Shown here: positions 33,310 through 43,820 of the stretch, piece by piece
Layout: each line of letters starts with the position of its first letter
How positions within the stretch are numbered: position 1 is the first letter of the stretch
DNA from: Zea mays
Taxonomy: Eukaryota > Streptophyta > Magnoliopsida > Poales > Poaceae
Direction: 5' to 3'
Length of the DNA stretch: 64,000 nucleotides
NCBI RefSeq assembly: GCF_902167145.1
Contig: NC_050105.1
Coordinates: 135,331,988-135,395,987 of the forward strand
The notes under the pieces: model-generated
The model's database searches: none
Told to the model about the DNA's origin: nothing
What the model saw: the letters and a program-made list of their open reading frames with translations, nothing else
Position numbers and translations under genes: made by a program

Positions 33310-34984
33310 ACAAGGTGCGTGGAACGGCGTACGCGACAGCGTGCGTCGACACGTGTGAACGACACGCACGATGCGTGCGAACGGCACGCGCTGACTTAAA
33401 CGTGCCACGCGAACAGAACGACGTGTGGCAACACGCGAATCAGCACATGACCACGTGCGAAACAACGCTCGCGATACACGAGAAAAGCTAAACAAATGTC
33501 ACATTTACATAAATAAATATTAGTTAGAAACATCCACGTTGGCACTAACCATACTAATTTGATTGGAAGAACTAATATGAATAACATAAATCAAATAAAT
33601 AAATAATTTTGAAAACATGTGATACGATTAAAACAATGTTTTTACTGTGCAGACAAAATTAATATGAATCTAACACAATTTGAATGAATTAAAACAAGTA
33701 TTTAACACAAAATATCACATACTTAAAAATACTATTAGTGTTATGCGGAATAGATAACGTGACATAATTTGATTAGTTGTATGGAGCTACACGAGGGTCA
33801 CAAGGTTTACATAAGAGTTCTCTTTCATTTTGAATTTCTTTCTTGCAAAGAATAGGAATGGAGGGGCTGCTCGCCATTCATTGGCTGCCCACCAGGCACC
33901 AGCCATACTGCGCGTGGGATATCTTTGCGTTGCACGTGGTGGCCAGGCCCCATGCCTAGGATGCTAAGCCGTCGGCCGGGGCTGCAGGGGAGCTCCTCCA
34001 CGCAGCAAGCAGGAGGAGGGCCATCGCGCCGGGCAGGCCACGCCGCCGTACCGCCGGGGCAAGGGTGGGAGCTCAGCCTCTAGCCAGAGTGCGCGTACAG
34101 GGCGTGAGGGGTAAGCCGCCATAGGTGCTGTGCAGGCTACAGGAGAGCCACGCCCGACCGACCTGCACGGTAGCCAGTAGGGACACGGTGAGGGGTTGCA
34201 GGAAGGGGCTTGGCTACGACCATGGTGAGGTTGCGGGGAGACTTCAGGCAGCACGCGGAGGGGCTGCTGCCGTGCCTAGGCGTGCGAGGGACTTCAGTGA
34301 TGGGCACCGGTAGGATCAACGAAGGAGGAGGGGAGAAGAAGAGGACTCACCCCGGTCATGACGATCGGTAACCGAAGGGGCGCCTGCTTTGTCTGAGAGA
34401 AGTGGAGGAGTGGGCGGGACATGGGCGGGCAGTTGGAGAAGAGGAATACTAGGAGGGGAAAGAACTGACGTGCGGGACCCTCTGCGCAGCCAGCAGCCTG
34501 GAGCAGCGTGATGCTAGGCGCGGGATGGGCTAGGGGAAGCAACGCGGCATGGGCCGGGCGCGAAGCGCGCGCTGCTGCTGGCGGGCTGGCGAGGAGGTGG
34601 AGCTGGTCCGCGCGCGCAAGCCGGCCGGGGGTAAGGGGCTGGGCTGGCTAAGAAAATTGAGGAAGCAAGACCCTTTTTCTATTTTCTTCTTTTTATTCTT
34701 TTCTTTTATTTCTATTCATAATTATACACAAGAAAGAGCAACCAATTAAATGGATACACACCAAGACAATACGTTAAACAGAAAATAAATGCACTCCAGC
34801 ATGATGCGACAATCAAAGCGTCCCCTAGGGTTTTACTTTACTGGGCTTACAAATTGATATAAAATAAAATAAAATAATTCTTCACTATTTAGGAAAAAGA
34901 AAGGAAAGTAAGAAAAGAGAGAGTAACACCCGAATTTGGTGGATATTAGAAAAAAATTTATACCCCCAAATTCAGGGTGTTACA

Positions 34985-36940
34985 AATCTAACCCCCTTAA
35001 CAGGAATCTCGCCCTCGAGATTCAAGAAGAGGCTAGCAAGAAAATGAGATTGGTTCATTGATCTTTCATAACTTCTTCTAACTCAGTTTTGGCTCTGTGA
35101 GCTTTAACTTGCGGACTGGTTGCTTTGACCTTTAGATGCTTGAGACCGATTGATGCAATTCATGAGGATCTCTTGGACCTGTGGGTTGGACCCACACACA
35201 CTTTCGTTGTGCCACTTGATCTTGTTAGTTGATGTCGATCGCATTGTCTTCATTGTGGTTTGCGGCTAACCCTCTTAACAAAAGCGTTGATATGCACTTG
35301 GTGAAGATGCTGTCGATTCTGATCTTAATTAATTAAGAGGAGCTGGAGGTTGCCAACTGGGCAGGTACAAGAGGAAAGGCTACAGATAGAAAAGGTAAGC
35401 ATAGATGGATTAAAGAGAGAAAAGGGAGAGCACCCAACTACCTAACTCTATGGCACTCAGCTAGTAAACTGATGTCATTGCGGACCAAGGGCCACAACAC
35501 ATCAACACTCATCACAAAGAAGCAAATCAGTCATCACACAAAGACAAACATCACAAGCATACAACAATAAACATTTCGTTGCTACACGTTCTTTCTAATT
35601 AAGTGGTGGTCTTTCTTGAAAAGGGAATAACTACTCTCTAAGGTTGTCGAAGGACGAGGAGAAGAACAAGACGTGTAGGATAGGATCATGAGCACAATTA
35701 AGGATGGAGTTTAAGCAGGGATTGTAATCGACAAGGGAGAAAATGCAACCAAGGGCAGGGTAGGTAAACACCATTCTCAAATCGAGATGGGAAAGATGAT
35801 AATTCAAAAGGTAGGCATAAGATAAGCATCATGGAAAGATCCAGTGATGACAAAGGTAAAGGAGGTAACAGACAAAGGCACACCAAAAGATCGAGTTAAG
35901 ACAAGACTTGCAACGAGATAGAGGAATAGGGAACGGACAAGAGCGAGATGGGCAAGACATCACTCTTGGAATGAAATGGGAGAGGCGGCTTTAAAATGCA
36001 GGTACATGATAAGCATCAAGGTAAAGATCGAGGGATGACAATGGTTAAGGTGATAACCGTCAAACACACAACAAAGGATGTATTTTAGGCAAAGCTTGCA
36101 AGGCGTCCAAGAAGGGGGAGCAATCAATGGTGAAGTAGGTGAGACATTATCCTCGAACAGGGACGGAAAAGAGGAGGTTTTAAAGGGTAGGTTCAAGATA
36201 AGCGTGAAGGTAAGGGCATAGATATTACAAGGGTTAAAGGTGATAACAGAAAAAATGTAAGAGGAGAGGTAATGGGCATAAGAACAAAGGATATAAGTAC
36301 CACCAAGTATGGAGTTAAGACAGGACCTGCAAATGGAAAAAGAGGGGGTACGTCCAAGGGCTAGATAGGTAAGTTGCCACTCTCAAATTGAGGTGGAAGA
36401 GAGGGGATTTTTAAAGAGTAGGAATAAAGATGAGTATCAAGGCAAGATCGATGGACGACAAGGTGAGGGTGATAGCAAATAAAAACACAGCAAAGGATGG
36501 AATTAACACAAAACCTATAAGGCGACAAGAAGTGAAAAGAAATCAAGGGAGAGATAGGTACCTCGCAACTCTCAAACTAGGTTGAAAGAAAAGGGAGGCT
36601 TTTAAAGGATAAATTCAAGGTGAGCATTTAGGTAGAAGACCTCAATATCACAAGGGTCAAAGGCGACAACAGACAACGGTATGAGAGAAAAGATGAAGGC
36701 TTTGAAGAGCCAGTGGTATGAGTCAACAAAGAATGGAGTTGCGCACAAGATTACATGTGGTAAATAAGAAAATATAGCTGAGGGCGAGGTAAGTAAAACA
36801 CCACTCTCGAAATGAGAGGGGAGAAGGGAGGTTTTAGTGGCACACATATGACAACATCAAGGTAGGATCACAAGGGTAAAGATGATAGCAAACAAAACAC
36901 ATTAAACGAAGGGGTTGAAAGTTCATGCGGCAAAGAATAG
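34985..36940 (-). repeat. Non-autonomous element body, PPT side, with degenerate tandem repeats
   Basis: No coding domain. The PPT is at 34985-35003 (minus strand ttaagggggttagatt). The first 600 bp are unique-looking. From about 35600 the sequence repeats a unit whose landmark 'aaggatgga(g/a)tt' occurs near 35702, 35889, 36074, 36308, 36494, 36730 and 36909, a spacing of 175-235 bp. Each unit also has 'ctctcgaaatgag(a)tggga'-like and 'gataagcatcaaggtaa'-like words. Short minus-strand frames are side products of the repeat. Confidence 0.8.
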
Positions 36941-36945
36941 GATAG

Positions 36946-38013
36946 TGAAAGGGAAATGTGCCCTTGGGCCATTTCTATGTATTTTGGTGATTGAGTGCCA
37001 ACACATGTGCTTAATTGGGAATTTATGTACATGGATGAACAAGGTGAAAATCATGAAGTAAAGGTATGTTTCTAAGCCTTAGTACATTGGTTTTAAGTAC
37101 TAATATATTTGTCTAAGTGTTAGAAACAGAAAGAAGAAGAATAGAGAAAAGGAGAAGGGACTTGGCTGTGTGCTGCCAAGACCCAGCTCGGTCTGGAGCA
37201 CCGGACTGTCCGGTGTGCACCGGACATGTCCGGTGCGCCAACAGCGCCAGATCTGCCAACGGTCTGCAACGGTCGTCTTCGCCGTTTAAGGAAACAAATC
37301 GGGCACCGGACAGTGTCCGGTGTGCACCGGACTGTCCGGTGCCCCCGACGACAGAAGGCAAGGATGGCCTTCCGGATTTGCTCTCAACGGCTCCTAGCTG
37401 CCTTGGGGCTATAAAAGGGACCCCTAGGCGCATGGAGAAGACACACAAGCAACCTTTGAGCATTCTTGATCATCCACACTAAGTCTCTGCGCATTCGTTT
37501 GTGTTTCTAAGTGATTCGAGCTCTGTTCTAAGTGAGAACTCTGAGATAGTCTTGTGAGCTCGATTCTTGGCCGTGTGCGTGCGCTTTTGCTGTGGATTTG
37601 TGTGTGTTGCTTCCCTCCCTTACTCTGTGTTTCATTTGTGATCATATACTTGTAAGGGCAAGAGACTCCAATTTGTGGAGATTCCTTGCAAACGGGATAG
37701 TGAAAGGAAAACAAAACACCGTGGTATTCAAGTGGGTCTTTGGACCGCTTGAGAGGGGTTGATTGCAACCCTCGTCCGTTGGGACGCCACAACGTGGAGT
37801 AGGCAAGCGTTGGTCTTGGCCGAACCACGGGATAAAACCACTGTGTCACTCTGTGCTTGATTCTCTTGTGGTACTGTGTTTTGTTGAGATTGTTGAGACT
37901 TCACCTTAGCCACTTGGCAATAATCGTGCTAACACTTAACAAGTTTTTGTGGCTTAAGTTTGAAGTTTTTACAGGATCACCTATTCACCCCCCCCCCCCT
38001 CTAGGTGCTCTCA
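36946..38013 (+). repeat. 5' LTR of the Opie-like element
   Basis: Begins tgaaagggaaatgtgccc and ends ggtgctctca. Contains nested CACCGGAC/GTCCGGTG palindromes at 37199-37345 and a TATAAAA at 37410-37416. Ends with a 13-C tract then tctagg. The reading frames inside (for example 37117-37482) are duplicated exactly in the other LTR and are not genes. Confidence 0.94.
37410..37416 (+). promoter_or_regulatory. TATA box of the Opie-like 5' LTR
   Basis: TATAAAA in the context ggggctataaaagggacc, just downstream of the CACCGGAC palindrome cluster. The identical site in the right LTR is at 51533-51539. The palindromes immediately upstream are candidate protein-binding sites. Confidence 0.65.
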
Positions 38014-38015
38014 AT

Positions 38016-38028
38016 TGGTATCGGAGCC
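38016..38028 (+). other. Primer-binding site of the Opie-like element
   Basis: tggtatcggagcc starts two bases after the LTR end at 38013, matching the Met tRNA primer site used by Sireviruses. Gag starts 35 bp further on. Confidence 0.85.
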
Positions 38029-38062
38029 GTTCTCTTCACAAAGGGACTAACCGCCCGAAGAG

Positions 38063-39665
38063 ATGGATCCTAAGGGGAAGGGTATAGTGATCAACGACAA
38101 AGAGAAGGAATCCTTCGTCAACGAGCCAAAGGACGATAAGCCTACCGACTCCGGCTCGGGCCAAAGACGGAAGGAAGGGAAGAAGAAGAAGACCAGGCGC
38201 ATCAAGGAGATCGTCTACTACGACAGCGACGAGTCTACTTCTTCCCAAAAGGACGAGGACCACAACGACTACGACAAACAAAGAAAACCGGTTAATTCGA
38301 ACTTTTCTTTTGATTACTCTCGTATTCCGCAAAGTTCACATTCTCATTTGCTCTCCATTCCACTCGGCAAGCCCCCACACTTTGATGGAGAAGACTACGG
38401 ATTTTGGAGCCACAAAATGCGTAGTCACCTATTCTCTCTCCATCCTAGTATATGGGAGATTGTAGAGAGTGGAATGCATTTTGATAGTTCGGATAGTCCC
38501 ATGTTCATTAATGAACAAATTCATAAGAATGCACAAGCTACTACTGTTCTTCTAGCTTCCTTGTGCAGGAATGAATACCATAAGGTGAGCGGCTTGGATA
38601 ACGCCAAGCAAATCTGGGACACCCTCAAGATTTCTCATGAGGGGAACGACGTCACCTTACTCACCAAGATGGAGTTGGTGGAGGGCGAGCTTGGACGGTT
38701 CGCAATGATAAGGGGCGAGGAGCCAACGCAAACATACAATCGGCTCAAGACCCTTATCAACAAGATAAGAAGCTACGGGAGCACGCGATGGACGGACCAC
38801 GACGTCGTCCGCCTAATGCTAAGGTCATTTACCGTTCTTGATCCTCACTTGGTGAACAATATACGTGAAAATCCCAGGTACACCAAGATGTCGCCCGAAG
38901 AAGTTCTTGGGAAATTTGTCAGCGGGCGAATGATGATCAAGGAGGCGAGATATGTGGACGACGCCTTGAATGGTCCGATCAACGAACCGCAACCTCTCGC
39001 TCTCAAGGCAACACGAAGCAAGGAGGCGCTACCTAGCAAGGTGGCACAAATTGAGGCGGCCGGACTCAACGATGAAGAGATGGCTCTCATCATCAAGAGA
39101 TTCAAGACGGCGCTAAATGGTCGCAAGGGGCAGCCAAGCAAGACCAAGACCAAGGGGAAGCGCTCATGCTTCAAATGCGGTAAGCTTGGTCATTTTATCG
39201 CTAACTGTCCCGATAATGAAAGTGACCAGGAAAAGGGGAACAAAAGAGAAAAGAAGAAGCAATACAAGAAGGCAAAGGGCGAGGCGCATCTAGGAAAGGA
39301 GTGGGACTCGGATTGCTCCTCCTCCGACTCCGACAACGAAGGACTCACCGCCACTGCCTTCAACAAATCGGCTCTCTTCCCCAACGAGCGTCTCACATGT
39401 CTTATGGCAAGGGAGAAGAAGGTGAGTACTCAAGACTCCACTTATGCTTCTTCTAGTGATAGTGAGTCTAGTGATGATGACATAGATTATTCATGCTTGT
39501 TCAAGGGCTTAGATAGATCTAAGATAGATAAAATCAATGAATTGATTGATGCATTGAATGAAAAGGATAGGCTTTTAGAAAAGCAGGAGGATTTATTGTA
39601 TGATGAACATGATAAATTTGTAGAGGCACAAAAATCATATGCTTTAGAAGTAAAAAGAAATGAAA
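38063..39665 (+). pseudogene. gag: Opie-like Gag, N-terminal part (before the CACTA insertion)
   Basis: Sirevirus Gag, 534 codons to the insertion point. Basic, serine-rich N-terminus; copia Gag core with PLGKPPHFDGEDYGFW (about residue 105) and GELGRFAMIRGEEP (about 210); CCHC knuckle CFKCGKLGHFIANC at 39168-39209; then an acidic serine-rich stretch and the start of a coiled coil. The start ATG at 38063 is the first after the PBS. The frame is cut inside a codon at 39665 and resumes in frame at 46275; the CACTA duplication aaa is 39663-39665. No other break is seen. Confidence 0.93.
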
Positions 39666-39689
39666 CACTACAGGAAACTGGTTAAAGAA

Positions 39690-40215
39690 CGTGGGTGAAA
39701 AACCGTCGAACTTAATGTAATAAGCCGTCGAACTTACCGTAAGAACGTGGGTTTACCGACGAATATAGCCGACGGCGATTTTTGGACGAACTTAGAGAAG
39801 TAAGTTCGACGGCCCCGTCGAACTTAACCTTAAGAACGTGGGTACCGTCGAACTTAACATTAAGAGCGTGGGTACCGTCGAACTTACAATTAAGAACGTG
39901 CGTTTTTAAGTTCGACGGGGGCCGTCGAACTTTTTCCCATAAGTTCGACGGCACCCACGTTCTTAAGGTTAAGTTCGACGGGGTCATGTGGCCATCGAAC
40001 TTATGTGTCCTGCGGAGGTCTGCGCGGACTGAACAATAAGTTCGACGGTACCCACGTTCTTAACCTTAAGAACGTGGGCACCCACGTTCTTAACCCTGCG
40101 TGGGTCTGCGAGGACTGCACAATAAGTTCGACGGTACCCACGTTCTTAACCTTAAGAACGTGGGTACCCACGTTCCTAACCTTAAGAACGTGGGTACCCA
40201 CGTTCTTAACCCTTT
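39690..40215. repeat. CACTA left subterminal repeat array
   Basis: Over two dozen copies of short motifs 'aagttcgacgg' and 'taagaacgtggg', in direct and inverted order, many forming palindromes such as aacgtgggtacccacgtt. Apparent proteins with repeated 'GTHVLKVKFDGT' segments are translations of this array. A smaller array is at 46045-46255. Confidence 0.9.
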
Positions 40216-40482
40216 TCCAGAAAAAATAAAAAATACAAAAATGAAAAATTAGACACACATAATATCACATGCAACACAATATATCACATACAATACAGAT
40301 TTCAAACACATTGATATATGTTCATATCACAAATTCACACAAGTCCAAATATATAAGTTCACAAAATTCACATAAGTCAAATACATAAGTTCACAAATTC
40401 ACACAAGTTTACATCCATAGTTCACATTTTTAGTTCACAAGTTCAAACACACAAGTTCAAACATTAACTCCATCGCTCTCGA

Positions 40483-40584
40483 TCAGGACATCGGATTGTT
40501 GTTCGTAGCTCCACCACTAAAATTGAGACATCTGTCCGCAAAGTCAACATGAGGGGGAGGAGTCACTTGATGAGAGCCGAAATC
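40483..40584 (-). pseudogene. Possible terminal exon inside the CACTA element, unidentified
   Basis: On the minus strand an acceptor-like ttttgtag precedes 34 codons ending in TGA, encoding a segment starting DFGSHQVTPPPHVDFADRC. I do not recognise it. It lies close to the left subterminal array, so it could be the last exon of a transposon gene or another captured fragment. Confidence rests only on the splice-site context and codon-like composition. Confidence 0.3.
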
Positions 40585-41393
40585 CTACAAAATAAACCAA
40601 AATTCTCATAAATACACAACTGGCATTAAATCACATGTACACAAAGATATAGGAAAGCATGATAAACACAAAATGTGGCTTCCATATTTGTGCATGAACA
40701 TGAACATGAGAGTGAAAACAGACTTCATTTCAAGACGCAGCACCGTGTTATTTAAAATGATGCATCGTGCAAAGGATCCGCGATGTTAACTGTCCAAAAA
40801 AACTACTTTGGAAATTCAGACTTAGACGCTACTCCAAATCTGAAAATTCAGAATTCAGCCACCTAACAGTCCAAAGCACGTCACAACAAAACAGCTCTCA
40901 CAACACTAAATTCCAGATTCACTAAACCATGTTAGGCGCTGGAAGATGCAAAGTGATGTAACAAAGAGAGGGAAGTTTCAGTAGGGTCTAACAACCTTCC
41001 TCACCATGTCAGGCGCTAGAAGATTTACATATTGGAAACGACTGACTAGGCATGTAAAGTCTTAACATAAATATAGCAAAAGAGCATATAACTGAAACAA
41101 CTGACTGCGTATGTAAAGTCTTAACATAAATATAGCAGTTCAATGTCTCAAATATATGGCATCAAATCCTCCAAGGTACAGCGATTTAATAATGACTTAC
41201 CAGTTGCTTACAAAGTTTTTGGAAGCCACACAACTTGACCAAACCCTCTTAACAGCTGAGCATCATATTGAGAACACCATGGTAAACGGCTCGCTCAACC
41301 TTCAGAAGTAATCTGTGTTGAATGATACATCCAAACCCACCAATCTACGTTTCAAAATGAAAAGGGCGTCTTGGGTACAACAGCGTCTACTCC

Positions 41394-41822
41394 TTACTTC
41401 CCGAAGAATTTAGAGAGGCGTACCAGGCCTTCCTCCTCGCTTTCACTGCCTCTGTGCTTGGACCTTGACCGACTCTTCTTTTCCTTCCTTGTTCTCTTTG
41501 ATCTCGACTGTGATCTGGACTTCCTTGAACCCCTACCCTCATCGTCGCTGCTTGAAGATTCTGAAGATGAGCTGGAACTTGACTCTGATGAACTTTTGTG
41601 CTGTTAAAGATTTAAAGGTGAGGGCATCAAACAAATTTTAAGTAAGCAAAGTACCTAGAACAAAGTTATCATAACTAAATATATTTCCATTAGGTAAATC
41701 GCACAATTTCACAAATAGGCAGTAGGTCATAAGCTAGAGTATACCTTTCTCCTCGTTTTACTTCTTTTCTTTGCGTCCTTATCCTTCCTCTCTATTTTCA
41801 AACTTCTTTTGTCAGAAGAGCC
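41394..41822 (-). pseudogene. Captured fragment of an RS-rich protein gene (C-terminal exons)
   Basis: Two exons on the minus strand. The upstream one (about 41822-41745) encodes a basic stretch (KIERKDKDAKKRSKTRRK) and ends at a gtatac donor. The second (41600-41394) follows an acceptor taacag and encodes a serine run, an acidic patch, then RS-type repeats (SRKSRSQSRSKRTRKEKKSR) and the end LVRLSKFFGK before TAA. Donor phase and acceptor phase agree. It resembles the tail of nuclear splicing-associated RS proteins; I cannot name the gene. The sequence downstream to about 41215 may be its 3' untranslated region. Confidence 0.55.
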
Positions 41823-42846
41823 ATATAATAGATGCAATATATTTATATTTGAGGAATGGCAAGTGATGGAAATACTAAGATTCTAACATTACAGATATTT
41901 ACTAGGTACGTACCCATGCGTTGCCACGAGAGTTAAAAATTAGCATAAATGTATAGATACAAAATGACAAACGTCGCTATGATATGCAAAATCTGTTTAG
42001 CAAAATATCACACCAACATGAGTCAAACAAATAAGAAAACATGAGACTCACTTTTTGTTAATCCGATGGGAGTGAAGAGCCACTCTCTTCCTATAGAAAG
42101 GTTTAAATTGATTAATAAAACCAAATTAAATTCTCGGATAATAAATGATTGGTTGTCCAAGCTTTAACACAACACCCGGGTTCTAATATGACGCGTCGCT
42201 AAGAGGATTAGGCCCCAACAGATAAACTTGAAGAGAAATAACTGATCAAAAATAAAGGGTTAACAAGATATCTCAACAAGAACCCATGTCCCTGGTGGGG
42301 AGAAGTAAAAATTACAGCAATGCAAGGTATAAAATAACTCTTAGCCTTGTTCATTTGCAAAATGCATGCAGGAACCAATATGCCACAATACCATCAGGAC
42401 TTGAAACTCGCACTGTCCAAATTTGTCTAGATTCTCAGGAAGCATTGGGTTGTAGTAGCCTGTAGTTTTTCAATTGTATACAGATTGGTGGTATAGCAGG
42501 AAATGTAATGTAGCGTAGGTGGGTTGGGGTGATAGGGGTGAAAAGGAAAAGGGAAAGGATCTTGTAAAGATGAAACACACTATACTATACGTGTAAAAGC
42601 TTGTGATTTGGCCACCATACTGTTGTTATGTGATGACATTCGGACGGGGCCTAGCCAGTTTAGACCAGTAATCAAGTTTTAAAAGCATTTCTACGAATTC
42701 ATCGCAATCAGGTGTGCGAATGTTCTAAAGCTGCTGCAGACTCCAAAACCATGTCCAGAACAACAGCTCCTATGAACATACACACTGCTCCTTCGTGTCA
42801 AGTCTGTTGACCTGAGAGAAGTATGCAAATGTAAGATGAAATGCAT

Positions 42847-43053
42847 TTAGGGAGGGGTGTTTGAATGCACTATAACTAATAGTTAGCTGTTAAAAATAGC
42901 TAAAGACATCCAAACAGCATAACTAATAATTCAACTATTAGCTACTTTTAGCAAATTAGCTAATAGTTAGATATCTATTTGTTAGCTAGCTAACTCTACT
43001 AGTAATTTTTTAGCCAACTACATATTAGATCTAGTGCATTCAAACACACCTTA
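42847..43053. mobile_element. Tourist-like MITE nested in the CACTA element
   Basis: The element is 42850-43050 (201 bp), with ends gggtgtttgaatgcacta and, reverse-complemented from the right, ggtgtgtttgaatgcacta. The trinucleotide tta flanks it (42847-42849 and 43051-43053). The interior is AT-rich with repeated 'taatagttagct' words. This fits a PIF/Harbinger MITE. Confidence 0.7.
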
Positions 43054-43349
43054 GATCTAGTGCATCACTCTGCCTCGATAACCATAACTTGGTCCCCTAG
43101 AGATCAATCAAGCAATTTATATAAACAAATATATGTATTGGACTAATATGGTGCTACAAAAAATGTGATATGGGGAAAGAATATCTGATTTCACAGGATA
43201 GTCAATACAAAAGCAAGCTCATAACTGGGTTGCCTATGAGAAGTCTCATGTTCAGTATAGGAAAATTGTAATAGAACGTGCAATAATTCAAAGTTTCTTA
43301 GCTTCTGAATGTTCATGAGCAGGTAAATAAATATACAGTATGAGCTTAC

Positions 43350-43663
43350 CCAAGGTAGCAAAAGTGAATCCAAGACAAGAAGTCTAGCACCAAAATGTTT
43401 AGCAAGTGCCTTTACCAATGTTTCCTGATAAATCTCAGAACCTAAATGCATTGCCGCAAAAAATTAGAGAAATACAGAAGCACATGAAGTTGGATAATTA
43501 TCAAACAAGTATGGCCACTAGCATTACAAATCAACTGGAAAAGGTAAACAACAAAGGAAGTACAGGTCTCCAAACAGAGACAAAGTAAGTACCTGCTGGA
43601 CCGGATAACAAAATTCGTTGGTTTATTGATGAAATCTCAGCAAACTGCTTGATGAACTCCTTC
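43350..43663 (-). pseudogene. Captured AAA ATPase gene fragment (two exons)
   Basis: Two minus-strand exons with a correct intron. The upstream one (about 43663-43593) encodes KEFIKQFAEISSINQRILLSGPAG and ends at gtacttac. The downstream one (43441-43350) follows tgcatttag and encodes SEIYQETLVKALAKHFGARL then LLVLDSLLLP before a gtaagc donor. The ILLSGPAG plus SEIYQE..AKALA..F.A.LL..DS signature is that of the plant MSP1/FIDGETIN-like AAA ATPase family that has a modified Walker A. The exon junction phase is intact. It is a fragment only: no Walker B or second region of homology is present here. Confidence 0.75.
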
Positions 43664-43695
43664 TTTTACATATTTTTGTGAATAAAAAAGCTTAC

Positions 43696-43820
43696 CACCA
43701 AACACGAGCATCACTGAACAGCCCCTTTCCATCATAAACTACTATCCCGTCTTTGTTGTAGATGCCAAGAGCAGATACAACAGCTGAAAATGCCTTTTCA
43801 GATGGCAACATGTGTGGTAA
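43696..43820 (-). pseudogene. Captured 3-mercaptopyruvate sulfurtransferase (rhodanese) exon
   Basis: A single minus-strand exon of 125 bp between an acceptor (gttcag) and a donor (gtaagc). It encodes LPHMLPSEKAFSAVVSALGI then NKDGIVVYDGKGLFSDARVW, recognisable as the N-terminal rhodanese domain of plant mercaptopyruvate/thiosulfate sulfurtransferases. It lies only about 30 bp upstream (in transcript direction) of the AAA ATPase exons, so two unrelated gene fragments are fused in the same orientation. Confidence 0.78.

Larger units (their letters stand above)
30373..34984 (-). repeat. 3' LTR of the non-autonomous gypsy element
   Basis: 4612 bp, tgtcacaccc...gtgttaca on the plus strand. In element orientation it begins with the hairpin-forming tgtaacaccc end (34923-34937 with 34968-34983), then a GC-rich part (33960-34680), an alternating AT-rich and CpG-rich repeat region (about 31980-33790), and a 3' portion homologous to the Tekay LTR end (30373-31700). 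A 126-bp MITE lies at 33181-33306. Peptide-like frames here recur identically in the other LTR and are not treated as genes, except the conserved frame at 30635-30820. Confidence 0.92.

Noticed and set aside
37117..37849. Frames inside the Opie-like LTR, duplicated at 51240-51972
   Set aside because: They are LTR sequence including promoter palindromes and leader; duplication follows from the LTR pair.
39712..40258. Repetitive peptides with GTHVLKVKFDGT
   Set aside because: Translations of the CACTA subterminal repeats.
41885..41960. A word resembling a widespread grass repeat (gtacgtacccatgcgttgcc)
   Set aside because: Too short, and I could not define ends or a duplication, so no element is called.
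43350..43820. A functional sulfurtransferase or AAA ATPase gene
   Set aside because: Only one and two exons are present, without the remaining catalytic regions; they are fragments carried by the transposon.
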